Assembly: GCF_027744825.2 (NCBI RefSeq)
Contig: NC_071342.1
Span: 20,494,001-20,558,000 of the forward strand
Direction of reading: 5' to 3'
DNA from: Synchiropus splendidus
Lineage: Eukaryota; Chordata; Actinopteri; Syngnathiformes; Callionymidae
Length of the DNA stretch: 64,000 nucleotides
Of the stretch, positions 1-12,100 are shown piece by piece. The first letter of the stretch is position 1. Each line of letters opens with the position of its first letter. The position numbers and the translations under genes were made by a program. Below the pieces are notes generated by a model. The model did no database searches. It had not been told where the DNA came from and saw only the letters and a list, made by a program, of their open reading frames with translations.

Positions 1-1
1 G

Positions 2-149
2 CCTGAGCTCATACATTTGTCCTGGGAGGCTGAAACCGGGGGTCCGACGCATTCCTTTCATGACGCATACAGTGAGCACCGGAGGGAAAGTGGCGGAGTC
101 CCCGAAGTTATCAGGGTCGTCACATCTCGGTATCACGGAGGAGCGACTC
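2..149 (+). CDS. possible last exon of an unidentified plus-strand gene
   Basis: The plus strand is open from the left edge to a TGA at 147-149, ending GSSHLGITEERL, and the sequence is GC-richer than the AT-rich DNA that follows. AATAAA occurs near 455. The minus strand of the same stretch is also open and is preceded by a fair acceptor (tttggtattcag near 150), so strand is uncertain. In human the gene beyond KNDC1 includes ADAM8 in opposite orientation, but I do not recognise ADAM8 here. I cannot name the product. Confidence 0.2.
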
Positions 150-3100
150 TGAATACCAAAGAGCAGCAGAGCTTCATTTGAAATACAAGAAACAGGCCTA
201 AACATGCCTGTAATACATTTTGCCGGAATTCAATTTTAAATAATTGAAAAAAGAAAGTTGCTACAAACAGGTAAATAACGCCTTACGCCAAACATATAGT
301 TCTGAATCACATTAAGATTTCTAAATTATTAAGACTCAGAATTCAGTACATTTTCTTATGGGTGTTCATTTTATAAAGAAAACTGATCCACTTAAGAGTA
401 TGAAATTAATAATATCTGAATTTTATTTATTTGCTTTTATTTATACAAATAGGAAAATAAAATGCCAAAGTGTTCTCCAGAGAGTCTAAAGTTAGATTTT
501 GAAGTCTAATCTAATATTTCTCTACATTTCAAAAGAGAAATCTGAGTTTTTGAGTGTGAAAGTTTTTGTATAAGGACAAATCAGGGACGAACACATGAAA
601 CATAAATATGAGCAGATTGAATTCTGCACAGTGTAGAAACCACAAGAAACAAAATGAACACTCAAATGAATAAAAGCAGAATATATACCTTAGATTTTTC
701 CCAAAATAAATAAAGTGAAATGTAAAAATAAAAGTTGATAGACACATCATTTTACTAGTAGAAACCTTTAAATTACATTAATTGATTTTGAAAAATTCGT
801 AATGGAACAGATATGAGTTACTTCCCACTTGTTAACCGAATAAAAATAACACGTCAACATCTTGTTAACATGACTTATTTCATGTATTTTATACAAATAC
901 CACCCAAAATGAGGAATAAAAATGAGTGAACACTGGTTTCCCACACTCCCATCGCCTCTGCGCGCGTGTGCGTGAGGTGGCCACAAATGGAGCAGACAGG
1001 CGTTTGCTCAAAAGTTGGCTGTTGCCATGTGTTTGATGGCCTGGTGGGCTCCGGCGCCACCGACCCAACAAGCAACATTTGGCGCAGGCGCTTCAAACAT
1101 CGCCGATCAAAGGAATTACAGTAGCAACACAATTACTGCTGATTGTTGCGCCTTTCATATGGTAATACGGTAAAACAAGCTGTGAGGAAGCTGGAAGCGC
1201 AAACAAAGAGCGCGTCATCGTCAAAACAGCGACACCAGAGACGATCCGAGCGACAGGATGATTGATAAAATGATATGTTTATATCAGTTGGATTGAAATC
1301 CAGAGGGGTCAGAGACTGTGTGGCGCGCAACGGCGGTGCGTAAAAGTTCCTCCGCTGGAGCTGGCGCAGCTACAATGGGGCTAAACGACCGTTTTGTTGC
1401 GACAGTGGAGATAAGACGCTTCTCTTCTTTATCGCAGGAGCCCCGCGGTTGTTTTAGGGGGCGAACATTTATTCTCGAGAAGCTTTGAAGATTCCTGATC
1501 CTGCGCGATAACAAAGAGGAGCTGCCGGGACGTCGCCGACACGCTGGGACGATTTCCTGCGTCCAGCCTGACGCGCACCACGAGAAGCGTCGCCAAGCTC
1601 ATATAACACTAAATAAGTCTATCATTTGGGCGGCGCGTTTCGGTATTAATAAAGTTTGATCCAGACAGTGAAATGGATGAAAAGCATTTTTGGTTAGGAG
1701 GATGAAACGATAGGAAAATAAGACGAGGAAAATGATGCGTAACATGATGGAACATGACAATTGCGCATGAATTCATATCTGAGCTGTGAGGTTAAGAAAA
1801 CCATGAATAGTTTTTGTGACGGCCCCCAGCCTCAAACAAGATCAATAGTTATCACTTTGAAATAAAATTCTAGGGGTAAAAATGACTTTCAGTGGACTTT
1901 TATTTTATTAAAATACAATTTGGGGTCAAATAAATTTGTTTAGCAGGAGCTTAAAACTTTTGACACATATAAAATTGCTTGTGCCATTTTAATACAAATA
2001 TAGTTTTCGCAGATATGTTCACATAACAACATTGATAACGCACACACGACCACACGCCAGGCACAAAGCAGCCCATCAAAACAACAACCGTCCTCATGAA
2101 ACAACTGGCTGAACAGGAAAGACTCTTGCAGCGACTTCTGCGCTTCATTCATGAGCAACACGTCCAAACGGTTGTGTCAGAAAGTAGAGGGTTGCTTCAT
2201 AAAGCAAGTTCACAGACTCTCATCCAGCCAATGTATTGATGAGCGACAGCAGAAATATTGACAAAAGTAACTTTCACACTGACACAAGTTACACTCACTC
2301 TACATGAGTATTTGATTCCCGTTCACTTTTTTCCATCTGTATTTCAATGATACAAATTGGCCTGAAATTGAAACCTGGCTTCTCAGCTAATCCCAGAATG
2401 CATCAATGCACTTCATCATCGTTGGAATGCACCGGTAATTACATCAGAGTTCTCCACTCAGCTTGACATCACCACCTATGATCACGTACTGAAATACTTT
2501 CTGTATCAATATGAATGTATTTTTGTGTACATTTCACAGCTTCACAAACGTGTGTTGTCTCGATCAAAACCATGGGTCACTATTGTGAGAGTATTTTTAT
2601 TTGGGCATTAACATTATTTTACTGTTTTATCTGTCATTTTTCCAGTCATTTTCTCATTGTGTTGTCAAAAAACACATGAAAAACTTTCCTAAATATATTT
2701 TCGACATGTTAAAAAAATGTATCAGTTTTTAAGACTTGTATTTTTTCCATCCATTTCAACCAAAGCAATATGATTTAGTATAAAAAAAGAATCCCTAAAC
2801 ATTGACTATAGAACCTTTTAAACACAAGACTAATTCAATTAAACAGTCAAAGGTACAAGTCCAGCACTGATTGATCAGCACACAGCCAGTGTCGTCTCCG
2901 GCTTGTCACATGACGGACGACAATCAAAGACAAACGCTGAGCCACTTAAAAGTGAAAGGCGTGTCCACTCTGAAGAGGGATTACAGATGATAATCCGCCC
3001 TGTTTCCTAAATACTTCTATGAAAGGACAGTTGATGGTTTGGGTGGCTGCAGATCTGATTGGTTTCATCTGAGTTCTGTGGAGGGGGGAGTGGGGGGGTG

Positions 3101-5015
3101 ATGATGTCAGAGGTAGTGGGCGTCATCAGGGGGTCATCAATGGCCCCGGAGCCAGACTTTGAACAAAGTGATTTGGTCAAACAGACTGTAGTTTATTTCC
3201 ACCCTCTCTCTGGATTTGTGGTCTACTTCCATGATCGCTCAACACAATATAGATGGCTCTGGTCGAGTGGTGCCCAACCAGTCAGAGGCTCACAGCCACA
3301 TTGTTTTACTGTGTTGCTGACAAGAGCCACATGCTACAAACATGTCAGGCTGTAAGGCTTCACCTGAACAGCTGGTCATGTGACTTAGCGGCAGTATAGC
3401 GGTTAAAGCACATCTCTATGCAGAGATGTGCACGTGAGACAAAGACAAAGTTGCTGGTTTGCGTATGTCTACGTGCATGCATTTTTAAAATTCATACATT
3501 TTACCATGATCCTCCTCAAAATATCAAGCGGCGTAGATGGAAATGTGTGCGCCATTTATTTTACTTCTATATTTTCTACGTGGCTGATGCCACCAGTAAC
3601 GTGGCCCCGGACTGTGTGTGTGAGCGACGCTGCAGACTGGAGCGTCTCATCTTCACTCCACTGAATTAAACAGACTTCACCACCATCAACAATGAATAAC
3701 AGGTGAAACACATGGCAGATCTTGTGGAACTAAGTCATGTCAGTCGTGTGGATCTTGGATCTGATGACCAAGTCTGATCCAAGTCTCAGGACCCCGAGTC
3801 ACATCGGCATTGAATGTGCCCCAAGTCAATTCAATGCTGGCGAGGTTTATTGTTTATGTAAGTTAAACGCAAGTCAAAGTCTTTGAACAATAGTTTGACA
3901 TTTCGCAGGAATAGCTCTTACTTTTCCATCTTATTTCCTGTATAAACCATCATCTCAATAGCAACTTGACCAAAAGTCACAGCCAGTTCGGCGGCTCATT
4001 TGGTGAAGAGCCGCATGAAACTGGGGAAAGAGCCGCAGGTTGGACAGGCCTGCTCTAGTTGATGGAATTTTATGGGTGAAGAGAATTCAATATTCCCACT
4101 TATTCTCATTTATTTCTACTAATCTATTCCTGAATTGTGGCACTCCCACCACTCCTCACAAATCTGCATAATGTTCTGCTGAGGTGCCTCAAATGAAAAT
4201 TGTCCCCCAATGACTACAGAATACAGGACAGGAAAACAAGTTAGAGCAAGATTTCCATATCAATTCTGTTAGGAAGAATGATGCGCGTGTGAGCTGGGAT
4301 CCAACAAGGAGACAGAAAGGCTGTCTGATAACAAACTCATGCAGCTATTTAACACCTCTAATATGCTAAGCAGAAATCATAATAACGCGACCGTTAGTGT
4401 ACATTTACACTATAAATCCCCACAGGAGCCGAAACACGCGCCTCCGCTCTCCCCGACAGATGGAACGGGAGTGGAACCTGCCATTTAAGCGCAGATGTTG
4501 CATGAGAATAATTCGCTTTGGCAAGAGGAGAAGTTACATAATCTCATTTATTTGGCTAAATTAAGCAAATCTTCACAGCGAGTCACTTTCCATCCGCGTG
4601 CCGTGTAGCATGGGGGAAGGAAAAAAAACACACTGGCATCATTTCAATCTTTAACTAGCGTTTGGCACGACGGTATGCCGCAATGTGTCGGGATGAGTTA
4701 TGGCACATGTTCATATGGCAGAGCATTTTTTTTTTCACCTTCACGTCAACAACTGCAAATGTTGACTTCTGTTTACGGAAATATATGATGATGTCGGACA
4801 CGTTAACACTAAAACAAAATGACACACTGACTTTGCCAGTCGACATCTGAATGTTCCTAGCGGCAGATTTGAGGATGATCCGGGAGTCTGTTAGAAAATA
4901 GGCATTTGAATAGCATTAATGAGAAAGCGGCATCAACAAATTCCATCGATAATAAGTACAAAAACGCAAATAATTAAAACAAGAAAACCTTTCACGACCA
5001 CGAAGGTCAATATGT
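150..5015. other. non-coding region downstream of kndc1
   Basis: No supported gene. AT-rich to about 900, then a GC/CpG-richer patch at 940-1640 with several short open frames that match nothing I know. A piece near 3980-4055 with repeated agagccgcatg/agagccgcag resembles the end of common hAT-type repeats. A non-repetitive block at about 4380-4640 could be conserved. The rest is unremarkable. Confidence 0.4.
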
Positions 5016-5947
5016 TTTATTACCGACATTTCAATAAGGACCGACAGGCTGTACCCTTCATCTATGTACATAAATAAACACGATTTCTTTCTGTGCTGTA
5101 CATAATTGAGAGTATTAAAAACTACTCGAGCCAGCTGGTTTACTGGAAGTGCTACATAACCTGTTTGGTGAGGAGCTTTTATGACCCTTTATGAATGGCA
5201 GATGGTGAATTCTGGATGTCATGAGAGGGAGCTTCACATCACTTGTCACAGTGGTCCTTACCATTCTTCCCAAAATGGTGAGCAGATCAGTTCTGGGGCG
5301 ACAGGGTGGACCAGGGGCATCGATGGAGGGCTGTAGGGGCCAACACATCATACCGTGTCTGGAGTGTTTAGTCTGGTCCAGGGGAACTTCAAATTTTCCT
5401 CCAGATTAATGTGTTGTGTCAAGTGTTCAGAGGACCAGCTCCTCACACTGTAGGATCTCTGAGGGTTAACAATGGGTTACACTTCTCATCATGTCGCTCA
5501 TACAGTACGTGCTCCACCTGACCTCCAACCGTGTCAGGAGCTCTGCTTTTCTCCTGTCCAAGCTGGGTTGGGAGGAGTTCAAACATCTCAAGGTCATGCT
5601 GTTCCTCAGACACAGACGGTGGAGAGAGAAAAGCTCCAAGTATAGCAGGTGCAGATGCGGAAACACTGTTAAACTGACTTAAAATTCTTACACCTAGTGC
5701 TCCTCCCGGGTCGTTCCGGGGCAGTCGGGGTCTCCCACCTCGGACTGAACCCTCAGCTAAATGAAAGGTGGAAAAAGTTAAAAACAAAAGATCATTAAGA
5801 CCTTTAAATCTTAACTGACTAAACCTGAGAAGCCCTGGTTCATAACAGAAGCGGAGGAAGTCAGGTGAAATGTAAAGTGGCATCTAAATAGGTCTCATGT
5901 CAGTGACGTGTAGACCTGCAGCTGGTGAGCAGCTCCCAGTCAGAGTC
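5016..5947 (-). other. kndc1: probable kndc1 3' UTR with candidate poly(A) signal
   Basis: The first AATAAA on the minus strand after the kndc1 stop is at 5021-5016, giving a 3' UTR of about 930 nt. A 146-codon open frame inside it (5443-5883, minus) has no recognisable domain and is treated as chance. The UTR end is inferred only from the hexamer. Confidence 0.4.
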
Positions 5948-6176
5948 TCATTGGAAGGTGGCCTTCACTCGCCTCAGCGTGTCCTGGATCTTCTTGGTCT
6001 GTCGCTCCGTGCTCTGCTGAAAGTTCGCGTTGTTACCAGCTGCCAGCAGGTGAATATCCGAATTGCCCAGCTGTGCGATGCGGTGCCGGAGGTACGCCTG
6101 CAGCTTCCAGTCCGATTTGTAGGGGAACGCCGTCTCCTGAAAGGCGTGAACCTGACTCACCACTTTGGCTATGCCC
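5948..6176 (-). CDS. kndc1: kndc1 exon 31, RasGEF end and stop
   Basis: Residues 1682-1757, GIAKVVSQVHAFQETAF to IQDTLRRVKATFQ then TGA at 5950-5948. This is the conserved KNDC1 C-terminus. The preceding intron (6177-8697, 2.5 kb) is among the longest in the gene. Confidence 0.96.
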
Positions 6177-9100
6177 CTAGTGGAGATTGACAGGAAGCAG
6201 AGAGGAACTTGAGGTCAATGCTCCACAAACCACTCACCTACTTTGAGAACAAAGACTTGTGCGAAACAGCCGAACCAGAAAGTCCGGCCGCACCTCTTCT
6301 TTCCTGAGCGAGATGTCCTGACCCCAACATCTGGCTACATCCCGAGGGTCCTCAGCATCTGGACCACAACCTCTTTTCCAATCAAACCACTTCCCACCGG
6401 CGCCATCTGCTGCAACAGCGACACGTCGACCAACAACCCAAATTCAACAGCTGTGCTGTTACTATGCAAGCGCCACTCGTCATGACCTCAGCATCTGCTC
6501 GGACATATTGCAGGGAGGAAGAAGGACACGGGGAAAGCAAGTTGACAAACTTTTTTTCTGCAGACGGACACTGCAGCTGGGCTTATTCCTCCTTTTACTA
6601 ATGAACAGTAACGTTCCACTGTATTAACTCCTCTAATGGCATCAGAGTGCAGATTCCACAAGAGCGGTTTTCTCCACTCGAGATTTATGTTCTGTAGCTC
6701 TAACAGACTGGACTTGGATTCCATTCTGGGCTAAAAATAGCTTCCTTTCTGTGTGTTTTTCAGGCAGACTTACAGTTGATCCTGCGCTGACTAGACACAA
6801 GAGACTGTGCTCCAACAATCCAAACTTTGCTCCACTCAACATATTAATACATAAATGCATGAGGACCTAACCCAGGTCCAACCTGAACTGATGGGCAACC
6901 ATAGAAACAAGCAGATCAACGCTAAAACTAGAAAAACACTCAGAGAGTGAAGACCTCCGCCAAGCAGCTTGTTTCTATCACCACAGTGAACTTGTTTAAC
7001 ACTATATCTGAGGTAGAGGGCAGCTCATTGAGGTTGGTTGGGAGACATCTATACAACTACGTTCAAAACAAGGACAGAAATAGAAAATAGGATGAAGTTT
7101 CAAATGGCAAATCTTCATGGCTTCTTAAGCGCATGGTGTTGTGCAGGTTGGAGAGAGAACTAACACAACTCTTCCATTTCACTGCTCTTTGAACTGCCTC
7201 GTTTTATTGTCCACTTGAAGCTTTTTAAGCAGTGAACTTGGAATTGTGGTGCAATAAAACTGGTGTCAGTAATTCGGCTATAGAAAGAGTTTTGGACTGT
7301 AATATAACAGTTAAACTGGAAAAAAGACAAGTGGATATAATCAATCTAAACCTCGACGTATGTTCACAGCTGGATTTTTATTTGTGTCTCTGCCATTTTG
7401 ATAACTGCAATGTCCGGCTGCCTCATGTACAAAGGGTGTACGCACAAAACAGTGGTGAGGTCCGTACGTACAAAGAGCATTACGTGAAATGGGCAGAGCT
7501 CCATGCTGACTTCACAGCTGTCGAACCCAAATTTGCTGCAGGTGTTGGGCACTGACAACACTTAGAGGCTTCACAGCGGCACATTCCAAACAAAATTGTA
7601 ACACAATGACAGGTCTGCTACCAAAGTCACAACATGCAAGTAATGACGGGCAACATCTTCTTTAGAGCAATACGCGGCTCAAGTGTGATGCACAAACCCA
7701 CCTTCCAAACATGCCAAGAACCAATGTGGTTAGAACGGACAACAGGTTTAAAATAAACAAGTACAATCTAATAATAAATACATAAAGTATATAAAGGCCT
7801 TTATAAGGTCAGACGTGAGTAATTTAGTGTTCTATTACATTTGTTTTCTCCAGTCAATTTGTAGTTTCTGGCAGCGAAAGAGCAAAGAATTTCAGAGCAT
7901 GGCTAACATACATGTGACTTGTGTTTAAATAAAGGCATGGTAAGGCAGGTGGCGGCACCTCAAACATCTGCGCTCAATTCAACATTGATTGGGATGCACA
8001 ACAGTGCACCATTTTCTGGAGCGCACGACGTGTTTCAGTATGAAACCTACGCAAGTCTTTGTACATGAGGCCCATGCTGTTTTAGCTGGTCTGAGCAGGA
8101 CTGAGCAGCCTGGTGGTCTCACTGTTCGTGGCACCAAGGTTTAAAGTGAGACTCATGACAGCACAACAATCCCTACACACCTTCTCTAACTAAAATAAAA
8201 AAGGTTTCTGACCAGTTTTTTAACATAATAAACTTGCTGAAACACCACCCTGTGTTTGTCTCACACCTTTCCACTAAACTACAACGAAAACTAAAACTAA
8301 CACTAGAACGAAAAAGTTCCTACAGCGGTTCTATGTGTGCACTTTGACTGTTGAGGAGGTTTTGTGGAATAGTTGTGTGTGTTTGCTCTTACTGAGCCGA
8401 GAAGCCTGCATGACTCTTGAACCATGAGGCTATAATGACGTCTGCGCTGTGTTTGGCGGAGTCCTACAGCAGAAGTGCTGGGGACTACAGACATGCCCCG
8501 GCTCTCTTCGTTCCAATGGTGTATGAATTTTGGGACAAACCCTTTGAGGAGCAATGGCAGTTTACAATCTGCACGTTACATCGGGTCAACACCAACAGGA
8601 TCATCCATAAGAGGCAAATGAATAACATTTCAGGGGCCACGAAAACAGAATCATCCGGCAGCCTGGATGTGATCTGACTTATAATAATGATATTTACTTG
8701 AGTTTGGTCCACTTGTATGCTCCACTGGTGAGGGCGAAGGCGCCGATCTCCAGCTGCTGGACGTGCATGGCCAGGATGTGAGCTGCCGGCAGGGTGGGCC
8801 TCCTCCTCCTGTGCTCTCCCCCCATCAGGCACAAGTCGTCACTTTTCAGAAACACCTACAGAAAGAGATCAAAACACCCAGTGAACAGAAGCTCTGTATA
8901 TCCCAGGAAAAACAGAGCCACTCCTTATGGGTAGGCTGAGAAGCGAGCAACACGTTATTTGATGCGGCTGCTCCGTTCGGGGGGCTAACTTTCCCAGGCA
9001 GAGCCATCTGTAGAGACTCTTAGCGAGCAGGCCAAATCGCTTGAAGCTGTTTTCCCATTGATTTGTTTGCCCTGCAGCCTAGATTCACAATATGTGACCA

Positions 9101-12100
9101 GTCAAGCTTCAGTTACTAACAAAATGTTTCTGCTATCTTGCGCACACACACACACACCTGCACAGCTTGCAGCTCCTCCAGGATCTCCAGCACCTTAGCA
9201 GACAGATGTTTCCAAGCCTGTCGGCGAGAGAGGCAGAGCAAAGTCTTGTTTAGTCGTAATTATATTCCGGCCTCAATGTAACACTACAGCGGGTAAAAAT
9301 GGATCAGAATATGCAAAGCAGCCGCATTCTCGCACCACTCGTGTCTTTTAACTGTGAAGTTTTAATTATTCCTCCTCACTGTGCTCCAGCTTTGAACATT
9401 GGAATGCATTAATGCAAATTTCTCATTTGTGAAACTAATTTTACACCATCCAACTTCTGGGCAAAAGAGGGGGGAAAAAAAAGGAAGGAACTAACATCTT
9501 GTTTCTGGCTGGAGGACGTCTCATTTACGACCGAGTCATTTGAGAGATACAGTCTTACTGGTAATTGCTTGACGATCACGTTCTCCAGTCCTCGCAGGAC
9601 CTGCATGGCAGTGGCGAAGTTCCTGGACTCGTAGCAGTGCTTGCCGACGCACAGATACTTGGACAGCAGGGCGACTTGTGTCTGCGAGGGAGCACAGGGG
9701 GATGATGAAAGCTGGATGCTAAATGAAGCAGAATTTTTGGGCTTGAGCAGACTGCATAATGAATGGTATTCTGACGCAAGTGTTTTTCCTTCTTGGACAT
9801 TTGCATTCCAGCACTAGAAGAACAGAGAATTGAATTCCATGTACATATGTTTGTGGGTGTTTAAGCTGGATGCTAAAAATACTAAGAGGAACTCAAAACA
9901 ACAGCAGGCGAGCACATTTTAGGGTGAGAGTTGACGTGGAAAAAGAACTTGAAATGAGGAAAGTGGTTGGTGGGTCTGCTCTGACCTTGACAGAGTCACA
10001 GATGACGAGTTCACCAGAGATCCAGTTGGCCACCTTGTCTGCATAGGAGAGCAGCTGCGGGAGGAAACAGTCTGATTCAGACGGAGGTGCACTGCCTCCC
10101 TCTACTGGTGAAAGGTGGTGAGACGCATTCCTGGAGGAGAGCGAACAGACGTCAGGATTGTTCCTCAATTCCAACACATTTATCATAAAATAGTTATCTT
10201 AAAACATATCTTTTGAAACCCAGTGTGGCACCTGAACTTCTGATTGAAACGCAGACCACAAACCTGTTTCTAGACAAGTTGCCTACAAAGCAATTTGCCG
10301 CATGAAAAAAAAGACAAATTAAAACGGCGCTTCACAAGGTGGACATTGAAGCGTCCAGCAACAACCATGGTTTTAGGCATTACACCCAAGAGTTGGACTC
10401 CTGGTTTACGACACAAAAAATAAAATGGTCGACACATCAGGGTGTCCTTCAACGATGAACGAATCTGAAAAGCTTGAAACTCAAAAGTAAATGTCTAGAG
10501 GTTGAAACACAAAGATGTCAGTTAAAGTGGCCAAGCACTTTCTCAAGATGTATTTTCAATCATGGACACAGTGACCACAAAATCTGAAAACTGACTTCCA
10601 TTTGAAAAGAGGACTGAGCAGCAGTCTTCTGCTGGCAAGTTCAATTTCATTTCCAGTAGAACTGGCTTCTGCCAAAGCTGAGTGGCCTGACCTGAACCAA
10701 GGCGGAGGAAGACACCAGACACAAAAACACTGATAAATCAAGCAGTGCTTTTATCACACTGCTCAAGTGGCCGACACACCACATGACAACTTTCTGAATT
10801 GAGTAAGTAAAAATATTAACTTTCATGTTACTCAAAGTTCTTGTGAAATACCTTGTGCTATTTTACTACACTGACTGACTGAAGAATATCTGAGCTTCTA
10901 AGGGACTCATGAAAAGCTCACTCAACATGAGTGCCATGATTTATTGTCAGTGTTTCTTTCTGGTTCACCTCTCCACTGAGGAAGTAATGTCTGTGATCAA
11001 TAATATTTTTAGATGTTGATAACTTAGTAGTGTTCTCTGTCACGATCCAAACCAGACAGATTTCCATCACCCTCACACGGGAGGAGAGAAAATGCAGAAG
11101 AGTAGTGCTAACTTTGACTCACTTGGTAGGATTGACTGCTTTGTTTCCCACTCCTTGTGTTCGAGAGTTGAGGAAATGAACTGGGTGGCATTTTTGGAAA
11201 AGTTCCTGCAGTCCAAAAGCAAAAGAGGCTCAGGTCAGTGATAATACGAGAAATGTCTCCCTCTTGTGTCCAACACTGCAAGTTCAGAATACCTGCTGCA
11301 GGAGGGTGAGCTGCTGAGCTACATGCTGGACACTGCAGTCCTTCTGACTGAAGGGGACTCGCTCATCGCTAGGGAGACAGACGTTGGAGAGATCGTCCAG
11401 CAAGGAGCTGTAGCAGGGAACTGGCAATGCTGCAGCGATGGAGAAGGCGTTGTCTTTAGGTGTCGACGGCTCCACCACCTTGGAGAACCTCCACTGAAGG
11501 AGACAGTATGACGCCATTGAGAAACACAGGAAATAATGAAGAGCAGCTTGAATTTACATGGCAGAGCTAATAAAGTCACATCATACGTTAAAGCAAAAGT
11601 TTAAATCTTTTCAGAAATGAAAACAGAGGGGCTTCACCCTCAGTTCAAATGTTACTTGTTCCATTTTATAATTTTTATTTTGCTGTAGGGCTTCAAGCAG
11701 GCGGCAAACACAACTTCGTCTCTGAACAATCACAAGTCTCAATGTGACTGAAAATGACTGAACACTGCAGATATTCTTCTCTGTAGACGACCAAAACAAA
11801 GAGTTAATTAAAATGTCTTGTGGTCAGGAGGAACTTTGTTCACTGATCATCGGATGATGGCCTTTCTAGGACGATCATGGCAGCAAACGTGGCGCTCTTG
11901 TTCACAGAACTCCACATTGTTTGTTTAAGAGGGTCTAATAAGGACGGGCAAATGCCTCTAGACGTCTAGATCTTGTCTCCACATTTGTGATGTAAACAAT
12001 ACCAGGAAACCGTATATATGAAGATGGAGTCTATTCTCATAAGAGTCTTCACTTAGTACAACAACAGTCTTATTAGAAATATTCAGTGACGGGCTGAGCA

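Noticed and set aside
5443..5883. 146-codon minus-strand open frame
   Set aside because: Lies just after the kndc1 stop in its probable 3' UTR and has no recognisable domain.
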